Of a DNA stretch of 40,127 nt, positions 1 to 8,883 are shown one piece after another. The translations under genes and the position numbers were made by a program. Location: contig JAUNJN010000007.1 of assembly GCA_030533235.1 (NCBI GenBank), positions 1 through 40,127 of the forward strand. Direction: 5' to 3'. Within the stretch, counting starts at the first letter, position 1, and every line of letters begins with the position of its first letter. Source of the stretch: Eubacteriales bacterium. Its GTDB lineage: Bacteria; Bacillota; Clostridia; Lachnospirales; Lachnospiraceae. Below the pieces are notes generated by a model, which was given only the letters and a program-made list of their open reading frames with translations, was not told the origin of the DNA and made no database searches.

Positions 1-27
1 GAAACAATCAAAAAATCATAGTATAAG

Positions 28-564
28 TTGCGATATTTAATAGCCAAAGTAATATGTGTAGGAGAGCATTATCTGAAGGGTTACAGAAAAGAAAAACTGA
101 CTGAGTATCGTAGAGAGGCGGTCGGCTTTGTATTCCAGTTTTATAATCTGATTCCGGATCTTACAGTTGAGGAAAATATCGAAGTTGTCGCAGATATTGC
201 AGAAAATCCGCTTTCGATTGATGAGGTTTTGGAAGCACTTGATATTGCAAAATATCGCACACGTTTTCCAAAAGAATTATCCGGAGGACAGCAACAGAGA
301 GTTGCAATCGCAAGAGCTATGATCAAAAATCCAAAGCTTCTTTTGTGTGATGAATTAACCGGAGCATTGGATACAAAATCATCACTGGCAGTATTAAAAT
401 TTGTTGAAAAAATAAACAAGCAGTTTGGAACAACAATTGTGATTATTACGCATAATGAGGCAATCGCAAACATGGCTGACCGTGTCGTTCGTATTAAGGA
501 CGGAAAGGTTGCTGTAAATGAAATAAACGAAGCAAAATGTCCGGCAGAAGCCCTTGTATTGTAA
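28..564 (+). pseudogene. ABC transporter ATP-binding protein (MacB/LolD type), 5'-truncated
   Basis: This is the C-terminal three quarters of an ABC ATPase of the type that pairs with FtsX-like permeases. Visible parts are the Q-loop region (GFVFQFYNLIP), the signature LSGGQQQRVAIARA, a Walker B region LLLCDELTGALD and the H-loop ITHN. The first 45 or so residues of the family, including Walker A (GxxGxGKS), are missing. Family-like sequence begins near base 45 (KVICVGEHYLKGY); an in-frame stop lies at 19-21, and the other two forward frames of bases 1-45 also contain stops and show no Walker A remnant. The only upstream start is a TTG with no Shine-Dalgarno. Walker B also carries Leu where the family has Pro (DEPTGALD). 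I infer a gene broken by a deletion or rearrangement, which probably cannot hydrolyse ATP. A misassembled join just before the window is the main alternative. Confidence 0.75.
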
Positions 565-579
565 AAGGGAGGGATTGAT

Positions 580-2802
580 ATGACATTAAACAAGCGTTAT
601 TTTCGCAGTATTCGCGAGAATTTATCATTCTATATATCTGCCGGAGTTCTAACAATTGCAACTCTGTTTTTATTTTATATGATGAACATTGCCGGACGGA
701 GTATTTCGGATTTTGGTAAAAAATTTTTTGATGAACAACAAATTGAGGATGCCAATTTTACGACCTATTTACCGATTTCGGAAGATGATATGTCTGATTT
801 GGAACGGGAATATGGTGTGACAATTGAGGTGCAAAGGTATCATAATATTGAGACTGACGGCGTTACAACCAGATTATTTCAGCGTACACATGAAATTGAT
901 AAGTACAAGATAACTGTTGGCCGTGATGTGGAAAATAACCATGAGATTATTATTTCAGAGGGCTTTGCTGTAGAAAATCAAATTGAACTTTCAGATATGT
1001 TGAAGATTGGTCAGAAAGAATATACCGTTGTAGGTTATTTTCAGCGCCCGGATTATTTATATATGCTTGTAAATGAAAACGATGCATATAAAAATATCAC
1101 TACATTTTATTTGGCATATACAACGGATGAAGAGTTTGATTCATACGGTAAAGGAAATGTACAATACTTGATTCGTTACAATGGCAATGATGACGAAGCA
1201 ATTCGTAAGGTGTTAAATGAGAAATTTATTCTTCGTACGTATTTGTCATCAAAGGACAATGCACGTATCACCATGGTAGATGTGCAGGCGGAACTTTTTG
1301 TAACTTTGTCATATGTATTATTACCGTTTATGCCACTGATTGCGGTTGCACTTGTAAGTATTATCATTAGTCGAAAGGTAAAAAGTGAGCAAAAGCTAAT
1401 TGGTACACTTACAGCACTTGGGTATTCAAAACGAAAAATTTTGTGGCACTATGCCGGATTTGCGATGATACCGGGTATATTGGGAGGCGTTGTATCAGTC
1501 TTATTTGCATCAATTTTTGCACAGTGGTTCGGAGAGCTTGGATTGCAGGATTATGAACCGATGCGAATCGTGTGTCAGATGCAACCGTTTGATGCGATAA
1601 TTGGTATTTTTGTTCCGACACTCTTATACATAATTGCGGCAATGCTCTCCGTAAATCGTTTGCTGAAGAAAGATACAGTGTTGTTACTTAATTCAAATGT
1701 TGATGCAGACAGAAAGAAGATGCGTAAGGTTTTGGCGGAAAAAAAGATTTCTTTCCGAATCAAATTTGCGGTACGTTCATTACTCGGAAATCCTGCAAGA
1801 ACCTTTGTTGTATTTCTTGGAATTTTCATGGGTAGCTATATAGCATTGTTAGGATTCGGTTTTATTGATGCCATGGCACATTCCATGGATAATGTGTCAG
1901 GTGAAATGGGAACATTTGAATATGAATATGTTCTTAATACATTAGTTGATGAAAGTCAATATGATGCGGAACCTGCACTGATTGCACAAATGGAAGATGC
2001 AGATGGAAAGTTCATTACACTTATGGGTGTTGACTGGTCGAATCCGTATATTAACAAAACATGTACAGACGGGCATGAGATTACGGAAGGAAACGGAATC
2101 TATTTATCGAGTGTTGCAGCAATGCTGTTTGATGCGAAAGCAGGAGACACAATCAGTATATTTGATCCGATTTCTCTGAATGAATACAATCTTAAGATTG
2201 ACGGCATTGTACAAAATGATATGCAACGGCTAATTTATGTAAACAGGTCATATGCTGCTTCCTTGATCGGAATAGACGAAAAAATGTGTAATATGCTCAT
2301 GAGTGATCAACCGGTTACAATTGATGCATCCTATGTTGCACAGGAAGTGAAAAAGGCGGATTTTGAAAATCAGGTACAGACGATGATCAATCAAATGGAT
2401 ATTATGTTATATTTTGTAATCGTTCTTGGAGTAATAATCTGTGTCGCATCGGTTTATGTGGCTGTCAACATGCTTGTAACGGAAATGAGAGGAAATATTT
2501 CTATGCTAAAGGTACTCGGCTACAAAGACAAGCAGATTAATAAAATTGTACTTCGCGTAAATCACATAATTCTTCCGATTGGTATTTTGATTAGTATTCC
2601 GCTTGTTTATTTGTCGTGTGGGGGATTTTTCAAAATTCTGGCAGATTATGTAGGTATGATGATTAAACCGTATATTTCATTTAAAAGTGTGATATATGCT
2701 GCCGTACTGACCGGAATCAGTTATTTTGGGTCTGTATTCCTTGTGAAACGTAAGGTTTCGAAAGTAAATATGGTAGAAAGCCTAAAGGATACAAGAGAAT
2801 AG
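580..2802 (+). CDS. ABC transporter permease, FtsX/MacB-like, two FtsX domains
   Basis: The 740-residue protein has the layout of long FtsX-family permeases: a first membrane helix near residues 19-39, a large extracytoplasmic domain to about 235, three helices at roughly 240-265, 290-316 and 338-358, a second unit starting with a helix near 405-433, another extracytoplasmic domain, and three final helices at about 607-633, 662-685 and 700-723. The cytoplasmic loop after helix 2 (TALGYSKRKI) and the matching LKVLGYKDKQI near residue 645 are typical FtsX coupling segments. The ATG follows a good ribosome binding site (aagggaggg) 15 bases behind the truncated ATPase, so the two formed one operon. 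Such transporters commonly export lipoproteins or peptides, or act as mechanotransmission complexes; the substrate cannot be told. The frame is intact although its partner ATPase is broken. Confidence 0.9.
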   Translation: MTLNKRYFRSIRENLSFYISAGVLTIATLFLFYMMNIAGRSISDFGKKFFDEQQIEDANFTTYLPISEDDMSDLEREYGVTIEVQRYHNIETDGVTTRLFQRTHEIDKYKITVGRDVENNHEIIISEGFAVENQIELSDMLKIGQKEYTVVGYFQRPDYLYMLVNENDAYKNITTFYLAYTTDEEFDSYGKGNVQYLIRYNGNDDEAIRKVLNEKFILRTYLSSKDNARITMVDVQAELFVTLSYVLLPFMPLIAVALVSIIISRKVKSEQKLIGTLTALGYSKRKILWHYAGFAMIPGILGGVVSVLFASIFAQWFGELGLQDYEPMRIVCQMQPFDAIIGIFVPTLLYIIAAMLSVNRLLKKDTVLLLNSNVDADRKKMRKVLAEKKISFRIKFAVRSLLGNPARTFVVFLGIFMGSYIALLGFGFIDAMAHSMDNVSGEMGTFEYEYVLNTLVDESQYDAEPALIAQMEDADGKFITLMGVDWSNPYINKTCTDGHEITEGNGIYLSSVAAMLFDAKAGDTISIFDPISLNEYNLKIDGIVQNDMQRLIYVNRSYAASLIGIDEKMCNMLMSDQPVTIDASYVAQEVKKADFENQVQTMINQMDIMLYFVIVLGVIICVASVYVAVNMLVTEMRGNISMLKVLGYKDKQINKIVLRVNHIILPIGILISIPLVYLSCGGFFKILADYVGMMIKPYISFKSVIYAAVLTGISYFGSVFLVKRKVSKVNMVESLKDTRE

Positions 2803-2812
2803 GTTATATTAT

Positions 2813-2827
2813 TTGACATTTTGTCAA
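2813..2827. repeat. Short inverted repeat TTGACA-TTT-TGTCAA
   Basis: A perfect 6-3-6 inverted repeat lies just downstream of the ABC permease. Its left arm matches a -35 hexamer, but no -10 sits at the right distance. No T-run follows, so it does not look like a terminator. It could be a protein-binding site or chance. Confidence 0.3.
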
Positions 2828-2873
2828 CTGAAAACAGAGCAATAATTGTATAAAAAAAAGTATGCAATATAGG

Positions 2874-2902
2874 TTGTCATTTGAATCATAATTGGTTACA
2901 AT
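2874..2902 (+). promoter_or_regulatory. Sigma-A type promoter of carB
   Basis: TTGTCA at 2874-2879 and TACAAT at 2897-2902 are separated by exactly 17 bases. Transcription would start near 2909, leaving a leader of about 44 bases. I see no attenuator hairpin or PyrR-type leader in it. carB therefore appears to be transcribed independently of the ABC genes. Confidence 0.65.
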
Positions 2903-2952
2903 ACTATGTTAGGAATATTTGGTCCTTAATAAAATGAAAGTGGGAAAAACAG

Positions 2953-5900
2953 ATGAAACGAGAAGACATTCATAAGGTACTCATTATTGGTTCGGGTCCG
3001 ATTATTATCGGTCAGGCGTGTGAGTTCGATTACTCAGGAACACAGGCTTGTAAAGCATTAAAGAGTCTTGGTTATGAGATTGTACTTGTAAACTCAAACC
3101 CGGCAACAATCATGACAGATCCAGGCACAGCAGATATCACATATATCGAGCCTCTTAATGTCGAGAGATTAGAGCAGATCATTGAAAAAGAAAGACCAGA
3201 CGCATTACTTCCAAACTTAGGAGGTCAGTCAGGCTTAAATCTTTGTGCAGAGCTTAACAAGTGCGGAATTTTAGATAAGTATGATGTAAAGGTTATCGGT
3301 GTTCAGGTTGACGCTATTGAGCGTGGTGAGGATCGTATCGAATTTAAGAATACTATGAACAAGTTAGGTATTGAGATGGCTCGAAGCGAGGTTGCTTACT
3401 CTGTAGAAGATGCTGTCAAGATTGCAGATGAGCTTGGATATCCGGTTGTGCTTCGTCCGGCATACACTATGGGTGGCGCCGGTGGCGGGCTTGTTTATAA
3501 TGTAGATGAGTTAAAGACAGTATGTGCAAGAGGTCTTCAGGCTTCTTTAGTAGGGCAGGTTCTTGTAGAGGAGTCTATTCTCGGATGGGAAGAGCTTGAA
3601 CTTGAGGTTGTTCGTGATGCAAAGAACAACATGATTACAGTTTGTTTCATTGAAAATATTGATCCACTTGGTGTTCATACAGGTGATTCGTTCTGTTCAG
3701 CTCCAATGCTTACTATTTCAGAGGATGTTCAGAAAGAATTACAGAGACAGGCTTACAAGATTGTAGAGTCTATCGAGGTTATTGGTGGTACGAACGTACA
3801 GTTCGCACATGATCCGGTTTCCGGAAGAATTATCGTTATTGAGATTAATCCAAGAACATCTCGTTCTTCAGCACTTGCTTCAAAGGCAACAGGTTTCCCA
3901 ATTGCACTTGTTTCAGCAATGCTTGCCAGTGGACTTACATTAGATGAGATTCCATGTGGTAAATACGGCACGTTGGACAAGTATGTTCCGGGTGGTGATT
4001 ATGTAGTAATTAAGTTTGCTCGTTGGGCTTTCGAGAAGTTTAAGGGAGCAGAAGACAAGCTTGGTACTCAGATGCGTGCGGTTGGCGAAGTTATGAGTAT
4101 CGGTAAGACATATAAGGAAGCTTTCCAGAAGGCTATCAGAAGCTTGGAAAACGGTCGCTATGGTCTTGGACATGCTAAGGATTTTGAGAGCAAGTCATTG
4201 AAGGAACTTCTCACAATGCTTAAGACTCCGAGCTCAGAGAGACATTTTATTATGTATGAGGCACTTCGTAAGGGTGCTTCCGTTGATGAGATTTTTGAAA
4301 TTACGAAGGTTAAGCATTACTTCATTGAACAGATGAAGGAGCTTGTTTTGGAAGAGGAGGCATTAATCGCCAACAAGGGTGCTCTTCCGGCAATTGATGT
4401 ATTGGAAACAGCGAAGAAGGATGGTTTTTCCGATAAATACTTAAGCCAGATTCTTGAAATTCCTGAGGCAGACATTCGTGATGCAAGAATTGCAAATGGT
4501 ATCGTTGAGAAGTGGGAAGGCGTTCACGTAAGTGGTACAGCTGACGCTGCTTATTACTACTCAAGCTATAATATTGTTGATGATTGTGCAGACAAGTCAA
4601 ATGGCAAACAGAAGATTATGATTTTAGGCGGTGGTCCTAACCGTATTGGTCAGGGTATTGAGTTTGATTATTGTTGTGTTCATGCTTCTAAGGCTCTTAA
4701 AGCACTTGGCTTTGAGACAATCATCGTCAACTGTAATCCGGAGACAGTATCAACTGACTATGATACATCAGACAGACTTTATTTTGAACCACTTACATTA
4801 GAGGATGTTCTCAGTATTCATGCAAAGGAACAGCCGATTGGTGTAATCGCTCAGTTTGGTGGTCAGACACCACTGAATCTTGCTGCAGATCTTAAGAAGG
4901 CAGGCGTTAATATTCTCGGTACAACACCGGAGACAATTGATATGGCAGAGGATCGTGATTTGTTCCGCGCTATGATGGAAAAACTTGAGATTCCTATGCC
5001 TGAGTCAGGAATGGCAGTAACGGTTGATGAGGCACTTGCTATTGCAGAGCGTATCGGTTATCCGGTTATGGTTCGTCCTTCTTATGTTCTTGGCGGACGT
5101 GGAATGGAAGTTGTTTATGATTCACAGGCACTTACATTCTATATGAATCAGGCTGTAGGTGTTACACCGGATCGTCCGATTTTGATTGACCGTTTCTTAC
5201 ATCATGCTACAGAGTGTGAGGCAGATGCGATAAGCGATGGTGAGAATGTATTTGTTCCTTCTGTTATGGAGCATATCGAGCTTGCCGGTGTTCACTCAGG
5301 TGACTCTGCATGTGTAATTCCGCCAAAGAGCTTGACAGAGGAACAGATAGCTACAATTAAAGATTATACAAAGCGTATTGCAAAGGAAATGAACGTCGTT
5401 GGTCTCATGAATATGCAGTATGCGATTGAGGATGGCAAGGTATACGTATTAGAGGCAAATCCAAGAGCATCCAGAACAGTTCCGCTTGTTTCTAAGGTTT
5501 GCGGAATTAACATGGTTCAGATTGCAACAGAGATTATGACAAGTCATTTGACCGGCAAGACTTCTCCGGTGCCTTCTTTGAAGGAGAAGAAGTTTGCACA
5601 TTATGGAGTTAAGGAAGCCGTATTCCCATTCAATATGTTCCAGGAGGTTGATCCGATTCTCGGACCGGAAATGCGTTCGACAGGTGAGGTTCTCGGATTA
5701 TCTCCAAGCTTTGGTAAGGCCTTCTTCAAGGCACAGGAAGCAACACAGAGCAAGATTCCTTTGGAAGGAACAGTTCTTATTTCCGTAAGCGATCGCGATA
5801 AGCCGGAGTTGATTGAAGTAGCAAAGGGCTTCTATGAGAACGGATTTAGTATTATTGCCACCGGTGCGACATGCGACAGAATTAACGAAGCCGGTATTCC

Positions 5901-6177
5901 TGCTACAAAGGTTGCAAAGCTTAATTGTGGCAGACCGGATATTTTGGATTATATTAGCAATGGAAAAATCGACATGATTGTAAATACTCCAATCGGTCAG
6001 AAGGAAGCACAGGATGACAGTTACATCCGTAAGGCAGCAATCAAGAATCGTATTCCTTATATGACAACTATGATGGCAGCAAAGGCTACAATCGAAGGTA
6101 TTCATGCAGTGAAGGGTGCTGATGCACTTCAGGTTAAATCATTGCAGGCATTCCATGCAGAGATTACAGATAAGTAA
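2953..6177 (+). CDS. carB: Carbamoyl-phosphate synthase large subunit
   Basis: CarB makes carbamoyl phosphate from bicarbonate, ammonia (delivered by CarA from glutamine) and two ATP, for pyrimidine and arginine synthesis in the cytoplasm. The 1074-residue length matches E. coli CarB. Two homologous ATP-grasp halves are visible: the first opens with GSGPIIIGQACEFDYSG, the second with GGGPNRIGQGIEFDY near residue 559. A C-terminal MGS-like allosteric domain follows from about residue 935 (ISVSDRDKPELIEVAKGF). The ATG follows an aaagtggg ribosome binding site. No carA lies on either side, so the small subunit must be encoded elsewhere. The gene is monocistronic, with its own promoter and terminator. 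Confidence 0.97.
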   Translation: MKREDIHKVLIIGSGPIIIGQACEFDYSGTQACKALKSLGYEIVLVNSNPATIMTDPGTADITYIEPLNVERLEQIIEKERPDALLPNLGGQSGLNLCAELNKCGILDKYDVKVIGVQVDAIERGEDRIEFKNTMNKLGIEMARSEVAYSVEDAVKIADELGYPVVLRPAYTMGGAGGGLVYNVDELKTVCARGLQASLVGQVLVEESILGWEELELEVVRDAKNNMITVCFIENIDPLGVHTGDSFCSAPMLTISEDVQKELQRQAYKIVESIEVIGGTNVQFAHDPVSGRIIVIEINPRTSRSSALASKATGFPIALVSAMLASGLTLDEIPCGKYGTLDKYVPGGDYVVIKFARWAFEKFKGAEDKLGTQMRAVGEVMSIGKTYKEAFQKAIRSLENGRYGLGHAKDFESKSLKELLTMLKTPSSERHFIMYEALRKGASVDEIFEITKVKHYFIEQMKELVLEEEALIANKGALPAIDVLETAKKDGFSDKYLSQILEIPEADIRDARIANGIVEKWEGVHVSGTADAAYYYSSYNIVDDCADKSNGKQKIMILGGGPNRIGQGIEFDYCCVHASKALKALGFETIIVNCNPETVSTDYDTSDRLYFEPLTLEDVLSIHAKEQPIGVIAQFGGQTPLNLAADLKKAGVNILGTTPETIDMAEDRDLFRAMMEKLEIPMPESGMAVTVDEALAIAERIGYPVMVRPSYVLGGRGMEVVYDSQALTFYMNQAVGVTPDRPILIDRFLHHATECEADAISDGENVFVPSVMEHIELAGVHSGDSACVIPPKSLTEEQIATIKDYTKRIAKEMNVVGLMNMQYAIEDGKVYVLEANPRASRTVPLVSKVCGINMVQIATEIMTSHLTGKTSPVPSLKEKKFAHYGVKEAVFPFNMFQEVDPILGPEMRSTGEVLGLSPSFGKAFFKAQEATQSKIPLEGTVLISVSDRDKPELIEVAKGFYENGFSIIATGATCDRINEAGIPATKVAKLNCGRPDILDYISNGKIDMIVNTPIGQKEAQDDSYIRKAAIKNRIPYMTTMMAAKATIEGIHAVKGADALQVKSLQAFHAEITDK

Positions 6178-6190
6178 GATATAAAAACTG

Positions 6191-6235
6191 GATGACAAGG
6201 TTTAATCGTTATTAGATTGACCTTGTCATTTTGCT
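6191..6235 (+). terminator. Rho-independent terminator of carB
   Basis: The stem pairs ATGACAAGG (from 6192) with CCTTGTCAT (to 6229) around an AT-rich loop that adds AATC/GATT pairs, followed by a short, imperfect T tract. The 3' arm also contains the -35 box of the next promoter. Confidence 0.65.
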
Positions 6236-6251
6236 TGTTCTGTGCTAGTAT
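6223..6251 (+). promoter_or_regulatory. Extended -10 promoter of the cobalamin operon
   Basis: TTGTCA (6223-6228), 17 bases, then TAGTAT (6246-6251), with TG at 6243-6244 giving the extended TGnTAGTAT form. The start would be near 6258, upstream of the B12 aptamer. The -35 overlaps the descending arm of the carB terminator. Confidence 0.55.
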
Positions 6252-6299
6252 TAACAATGTTTGAATCATAATAGACGGTGCCGTTACATGTGTGAAAAT

Positions 6300-6490
6300 C
6301 TTGTTATTTTGACATCATGCTAATGGTTAAAAGGGAAACAGGTGCAAAACCTGTGCGATCTCGTCACTGTAAGCAAGGAGTATAGATCAAGGTGTACTGC
6401 CCGGGGATTATCCCAGAGTACACAGTCACTGGCGATTTGCCGGGAAGGCTGGTCTATATGTTGATATGCGAGCCAGGAAACCTGCCGGCT
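6300..6490 (+). promoter_or_regulatory. Cobalamin (B12) riboswitch aptamer
   Basis: Recognised from its conserved blocks in order: aaaaGGGAAacaGGTG near 6331-6345, a GTCACTGTA block near 6363, a second GTCACTGG block near 6425, GGGAAGGC near 6442, and the B12 box AGCCAGGAAACCTGCCGGC at 6471-6489. Long-range pairing supports the fold: TATAGATC (6381-6388) with GGTCTATA (6451-6458), and GTGTACT (6392-6398) with AGTACAC (6417-6423). By family precedent, adenosyl- or other cobalamin binding turns the downstream genes off. Exact ends are approximate. Short open frames crossing this region are not genes. Confidence 0.92.
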
Positions 6491-6542
6491 ATTGGTACAG
6501 GAATAACAGATTCCGGATCACGAGGCATTGATCGTACCGTAT

Positions 6543-6565
6543 CCATAATACGCACGGTATTATGG
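6543..6565 (+). promoter_or_regulatory. Hairpin in riboswitch expression platform
   Basis: CCATAATAC (6543-6551) and GTATTATGG (6557-6565) form a perfect 9-bp stem with a 5-base loop. It excludes an alternative pairing of TACCGT (6535-6540) with ACGGTA (6554-6559). This switching pair sits between the B12 box and the terminator and probably relays the ligand signal; the exact mechanism is inferred. Confidence 0.45.
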
Positions 6566-6572
6566 CTGTTAC

Positions 6573-6606
6573 TCCGTCAGGTATGATTTCACTGGCGGAT
6601 TTTTTT
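6573..6606 (+). terminator. Riboswitch-controlled intrinsic terminator
   Basis: TCCGTCAG (6573-6580) pairs with CTGGCGGA (6592-6599), with one G-U pair, followed at once by a run of seven T. It lies between the B12 aptamer and the first gene, which suggests control by premature termination when cobalamin is bound. Confidence 0.75.
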
Positions 6607-6666
6607 CTGTACATTCTTTTGATTCGAAACCGCAAGTTGCGGATTTTATTTCAGGAGGAAGAAAGA

Positions 6667-7917
6667 ATGAAAAAGAAAAAGGAAAAAGTCTATTTTTTAG
6701 TAGGCGCGTGCTTGACTGCAGCATTGTTCGTCGGCTGCGGAAAGGAAAAGAAGGAAAAAACAACGGAAACACGAACAACAGTAGAGGTAAATACCGAGGC
6801 AGAAAATACGGTATCAGATGCTTCTACAGAAGAAATGTCTAATCAGGAAAAGGCTGATTACGTTGCAGCATTGATTGATGCGATTTATGTTCAGACAAGA
6901 ACAGACGAGACAGATGCACAGTGCACGGCTGCAAAGGAAGCATGGGATGCTCTTACAGATGAGCAGAAAGCTCTTGTAGAAGGTGAATATGCGGATGCTG
7001 ATTATTTTGGCAGAGATACAGGAGATGCATCAAAGGATGATCCATTAAATGCGGATGAAATCGGTGAGAATGAAATTCTTGTAGTAAGCTTTGGCACATC
7101 CTTTAATGATAGCCGCGTCCAAGATATTAGTGGCATTGAGAAGAAAATACAGGCGGCCTATCCGGAATGGTCTGTACGGAGAGCATTTACGGCACAAATT
7201 ATCATAAACCATGTGCAGGCAAGAGATGATGAAAAGATTGATAATGTCAAGCAGGCCTTGGATCGCGCCGTTGCGAACGGAGTAAAAAATCTTGTGATTT
7301 TGCCAACGCATCTTATGCATGGCGCTGAATATGATGAACTCGCTGAGGAAGTTGATAATTATAGGGATCAATTTGAAAATGTTGTAATTGCGGAGCCTTT
7401 GCTTGGAGAGGTTGGCAATGATGCAACGATAATCAATGCAGATAAAGAAGTCGTTGCAAAGGCTGTTGTTGAAGAAGCTTACCAGGATGCAGGCTATGAA
7501 AGTCTCGATATTGCAAAGGAGGATGGCGTAGCATTTGTTCTTTTAGGACATGGTACAAGTCATACAGCAAAGGTTTCCTATTCTCAGATGAGTACACAGA
7601 TGGAAACGCTTGGATATGAGAATGTTTTTATTGGGACAGTCGAAGGGGAACCGGAGGAAACACTGTGCGACAATGTTATCGCTTCTGTTAAGGCGGCCGG
7701 ATACACGAAAGTGATTCTGCGTCCGCTTATGGTTGTAGCCGGAGATCATGCAAATAATGATATGGCCGGTGACGATGATGATTCATGGAAGTGTATGTTT
7801 GAAGCATCAGGATATTTTGAAAGTGTTGATTGTCAAATCGAAGGTCTTGGAAGAATTGATGCGGTGATAGATCTTTATATCGCACACACAAAGGCGGCTA
7901 TCGACAGTATTCAGTAA
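6667..7917 (+). CDS. cbiK: Exported CbiK-like cobalt chelatase lipoprotein
   Basis: CbiK enzymes insert cobalt into sirohydrochlorin in anaerobic B12 synthesis. The 416-residue product carries a lipoprotein signal (Lys-rich start, hydrophobic core, LFVGC with Cys24), so it should be anchored outside the membrane. A Glu/Thr-rich linker and a small helical segment of about 60 residues precede the CbiK domain, which starts at LVVSFGTSFNDSR. Likely metal or tetrapyrrole ligands are H215/H218 (PTHLMHG), H295 (LGHGTSH) and H361 (VAGDHANND); H295 and H361 probably match the two catalytic His of Salmonella CbiK. The start at 6667 follows caggaggaag; an upstream extension of the frame runs into the riboswitch terminator and is rejected. 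It is the first gene of a B12-riboswitch operon with an ABC importer. Its true substrate outside the cell is unknown; metal or tetrapyrrole binding or remodelling is as likely as synthesis. Confidence 0.85.
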   Translation: MKKKKEKVYFLVGACLTAALFVGCGKEKKEKTTETRTTVEVNTEAENTVSDASTEEMSNQEKADYVAALIDAIYVQTRTDETDAQCTAAKEAWDALTDEQKALVEGEYADADYFGRDTGDASKDDPLNADEIGENEILVVSFGTSFNDSRVQDISGIEKKIQAAYPEWSVRRAFTAQIIINHVQARDDEKIDNVKQALDRAVANGVKNLVILPTHLMHGAEYDELAEEVDNYRDQFENVVIAEPLLGEVGNDATIINADKEVVAKAVVEEAYQDAGYESLDIAKEDGVAFVLLGHGTSHTAKVSYSQMSTQMETLGYENVFIGTVEGEPEETLCDNVIASVKAAGYTKVILRPLMVVAGDHANNDMAGDDDDSWKCMFEASGYFESVDCQIEGLGRIDAVIDLYIAHTKAAIDSIQ

Positions 7918-7971
7918 TAGATTGCTATTTTGCTACATAAAATTGATGAATGAATGGAAAAAGGAAAAGAA

Positions 7972-8883
7972 ATGAAGAAAAAAACAGCATTATTTGGTTT
8001 ATCGGCTATGCTTGTTATAGTTATGTCGGGATGTGGAAAAAAAGAAGAGAGTACAACAATTGCTGCAACGGAAGCGATTGTTACGCAAGCAACGGTATCT
8101 GATGCATCTGTAACTGATGCAACCATTGAGGAACCAAAGACAGAGGAGGTATCGTCATGTAGTTTGGAGGATGGGACATATGTTGTTGATTTTGAAACAG
8201 ATAGCAGCATGTTCCATGTAAACGATTCAAAAAATGGCAAAGGGCTTCTTACAGTTGAAGATGGCAAGATGACAGTTCATATTGTTCTTACTTCAAAAAA
8301 TATCGTTAATCTTTATTACGGTCTGGCCGAGGATGCGCAAAAGGAAGGTGCAAAACTGCTTGAGCCTACACCGGAGGAAGTAACATATGCGGACGGAACT
8401 TCAGAAGAGGTAAACAGCTTTGATGTGCCGGTTCCATATCTTGACAAGGAATTTGATGTTGCTTTGATTGGAAAGAAGGGTGTTTGGTATGATCATACGG
8501 TCAGTGTATCAAATCCTGAAACAATTGGTGCCACGAATCAAAGCATGACAGTTGTAGCATGCGAAGACGGAGAATATACAATTGAAGTGACACTGGAAGG
8601 AGGCTCGGGAAAAGCGACTGTAGAAACACCGACAAAAATTGTTTTTTCTGATGGCATGGCAGTTGCAACGATTGTCTGGAGCAGTGATAAGTATGATTAC
8701 ATGATTGCAGATGAAACGAAATATTTGCCTGTTAATACAGAAGGTAATTCGACGTTTGAAATACCTGTTTATGCATTTGACTACAAAATGACCGTGATTG
8801 CTGATACAACAGCTATGAGCACTCCGCATGAGGTAGAGTATACACTTTATTTTGATTCCACAACACTAACAAAGGTAGAGTAA
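7972..8883 (+). CDS. Lipoprotein with two NEAT-like beta domains
   Basis: The start at 7972 gives a clean lipoprotein signal (VMSGC, Cys21); an in-frame ATG at 7954 is possible. After a Thr/Ala/Glu-rich linker come two related beta-rich segments. The first opens LEDGTYVVDF and the second EDGEYTIEVTLEGGSGKATVE; each has a 'K or A, then S-S/SS, then Tyr' block (LTSKNIVNLYYGL; IVWSSDKYDYM) and a PVPYLDKEFDVALIG / PVYAFDYKMTVIAD strand pair. The layout resembles NEAT or iron-transport-associated domains that bind haem in Gram-positive walls, but this is recognition by eye and not certain. Its position between the chelatase and the binding protein suggests that it captures or hands over a tetrapyrrole. 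It overlaps the next gene by one base (TAATG), so the two are translationally coupled. Confidence 0.7.
   Translation: MKKKTALFGLSAMLVIVMSGCGKKEESTTIAATEAIVTQATVSDASVTDATIEEPKTEEVSSCSLEDGTYVVDFETDSSMFHVNDSKNGKGLLTVEDGKMTVHIVLTSKNIVNLYYGLAEDAQKEGAKLLEPTPEEVTYADGTSEEVNSFDVPVPYLDKEFDVALIGKKGVWYDHTVSVSNPETIGATNQSMTVVACEDGEYTIEVTLEGGSGKATVETPTKIVFSDGMAVATIVWSSDKYDYMIADETKYLPVNTEGNSTFEIPVYAFDYKMTVIADTTAMSTPHEVEYTLYFDSTTLTKVE

Noticed and set aside
6392-6586. Open frame crossing the riboswitch region
   Set aside because: It overlaps conserved aptamer blocks and the terminator, and has no ribosome binding site.
6562-6666. Upstream extension of the CbiK frame
   Set aside because: It runs through the riboswitch terminator; the ATG at 6667 has a strong ribosome binding site and begins a normal lipoprotein signal.
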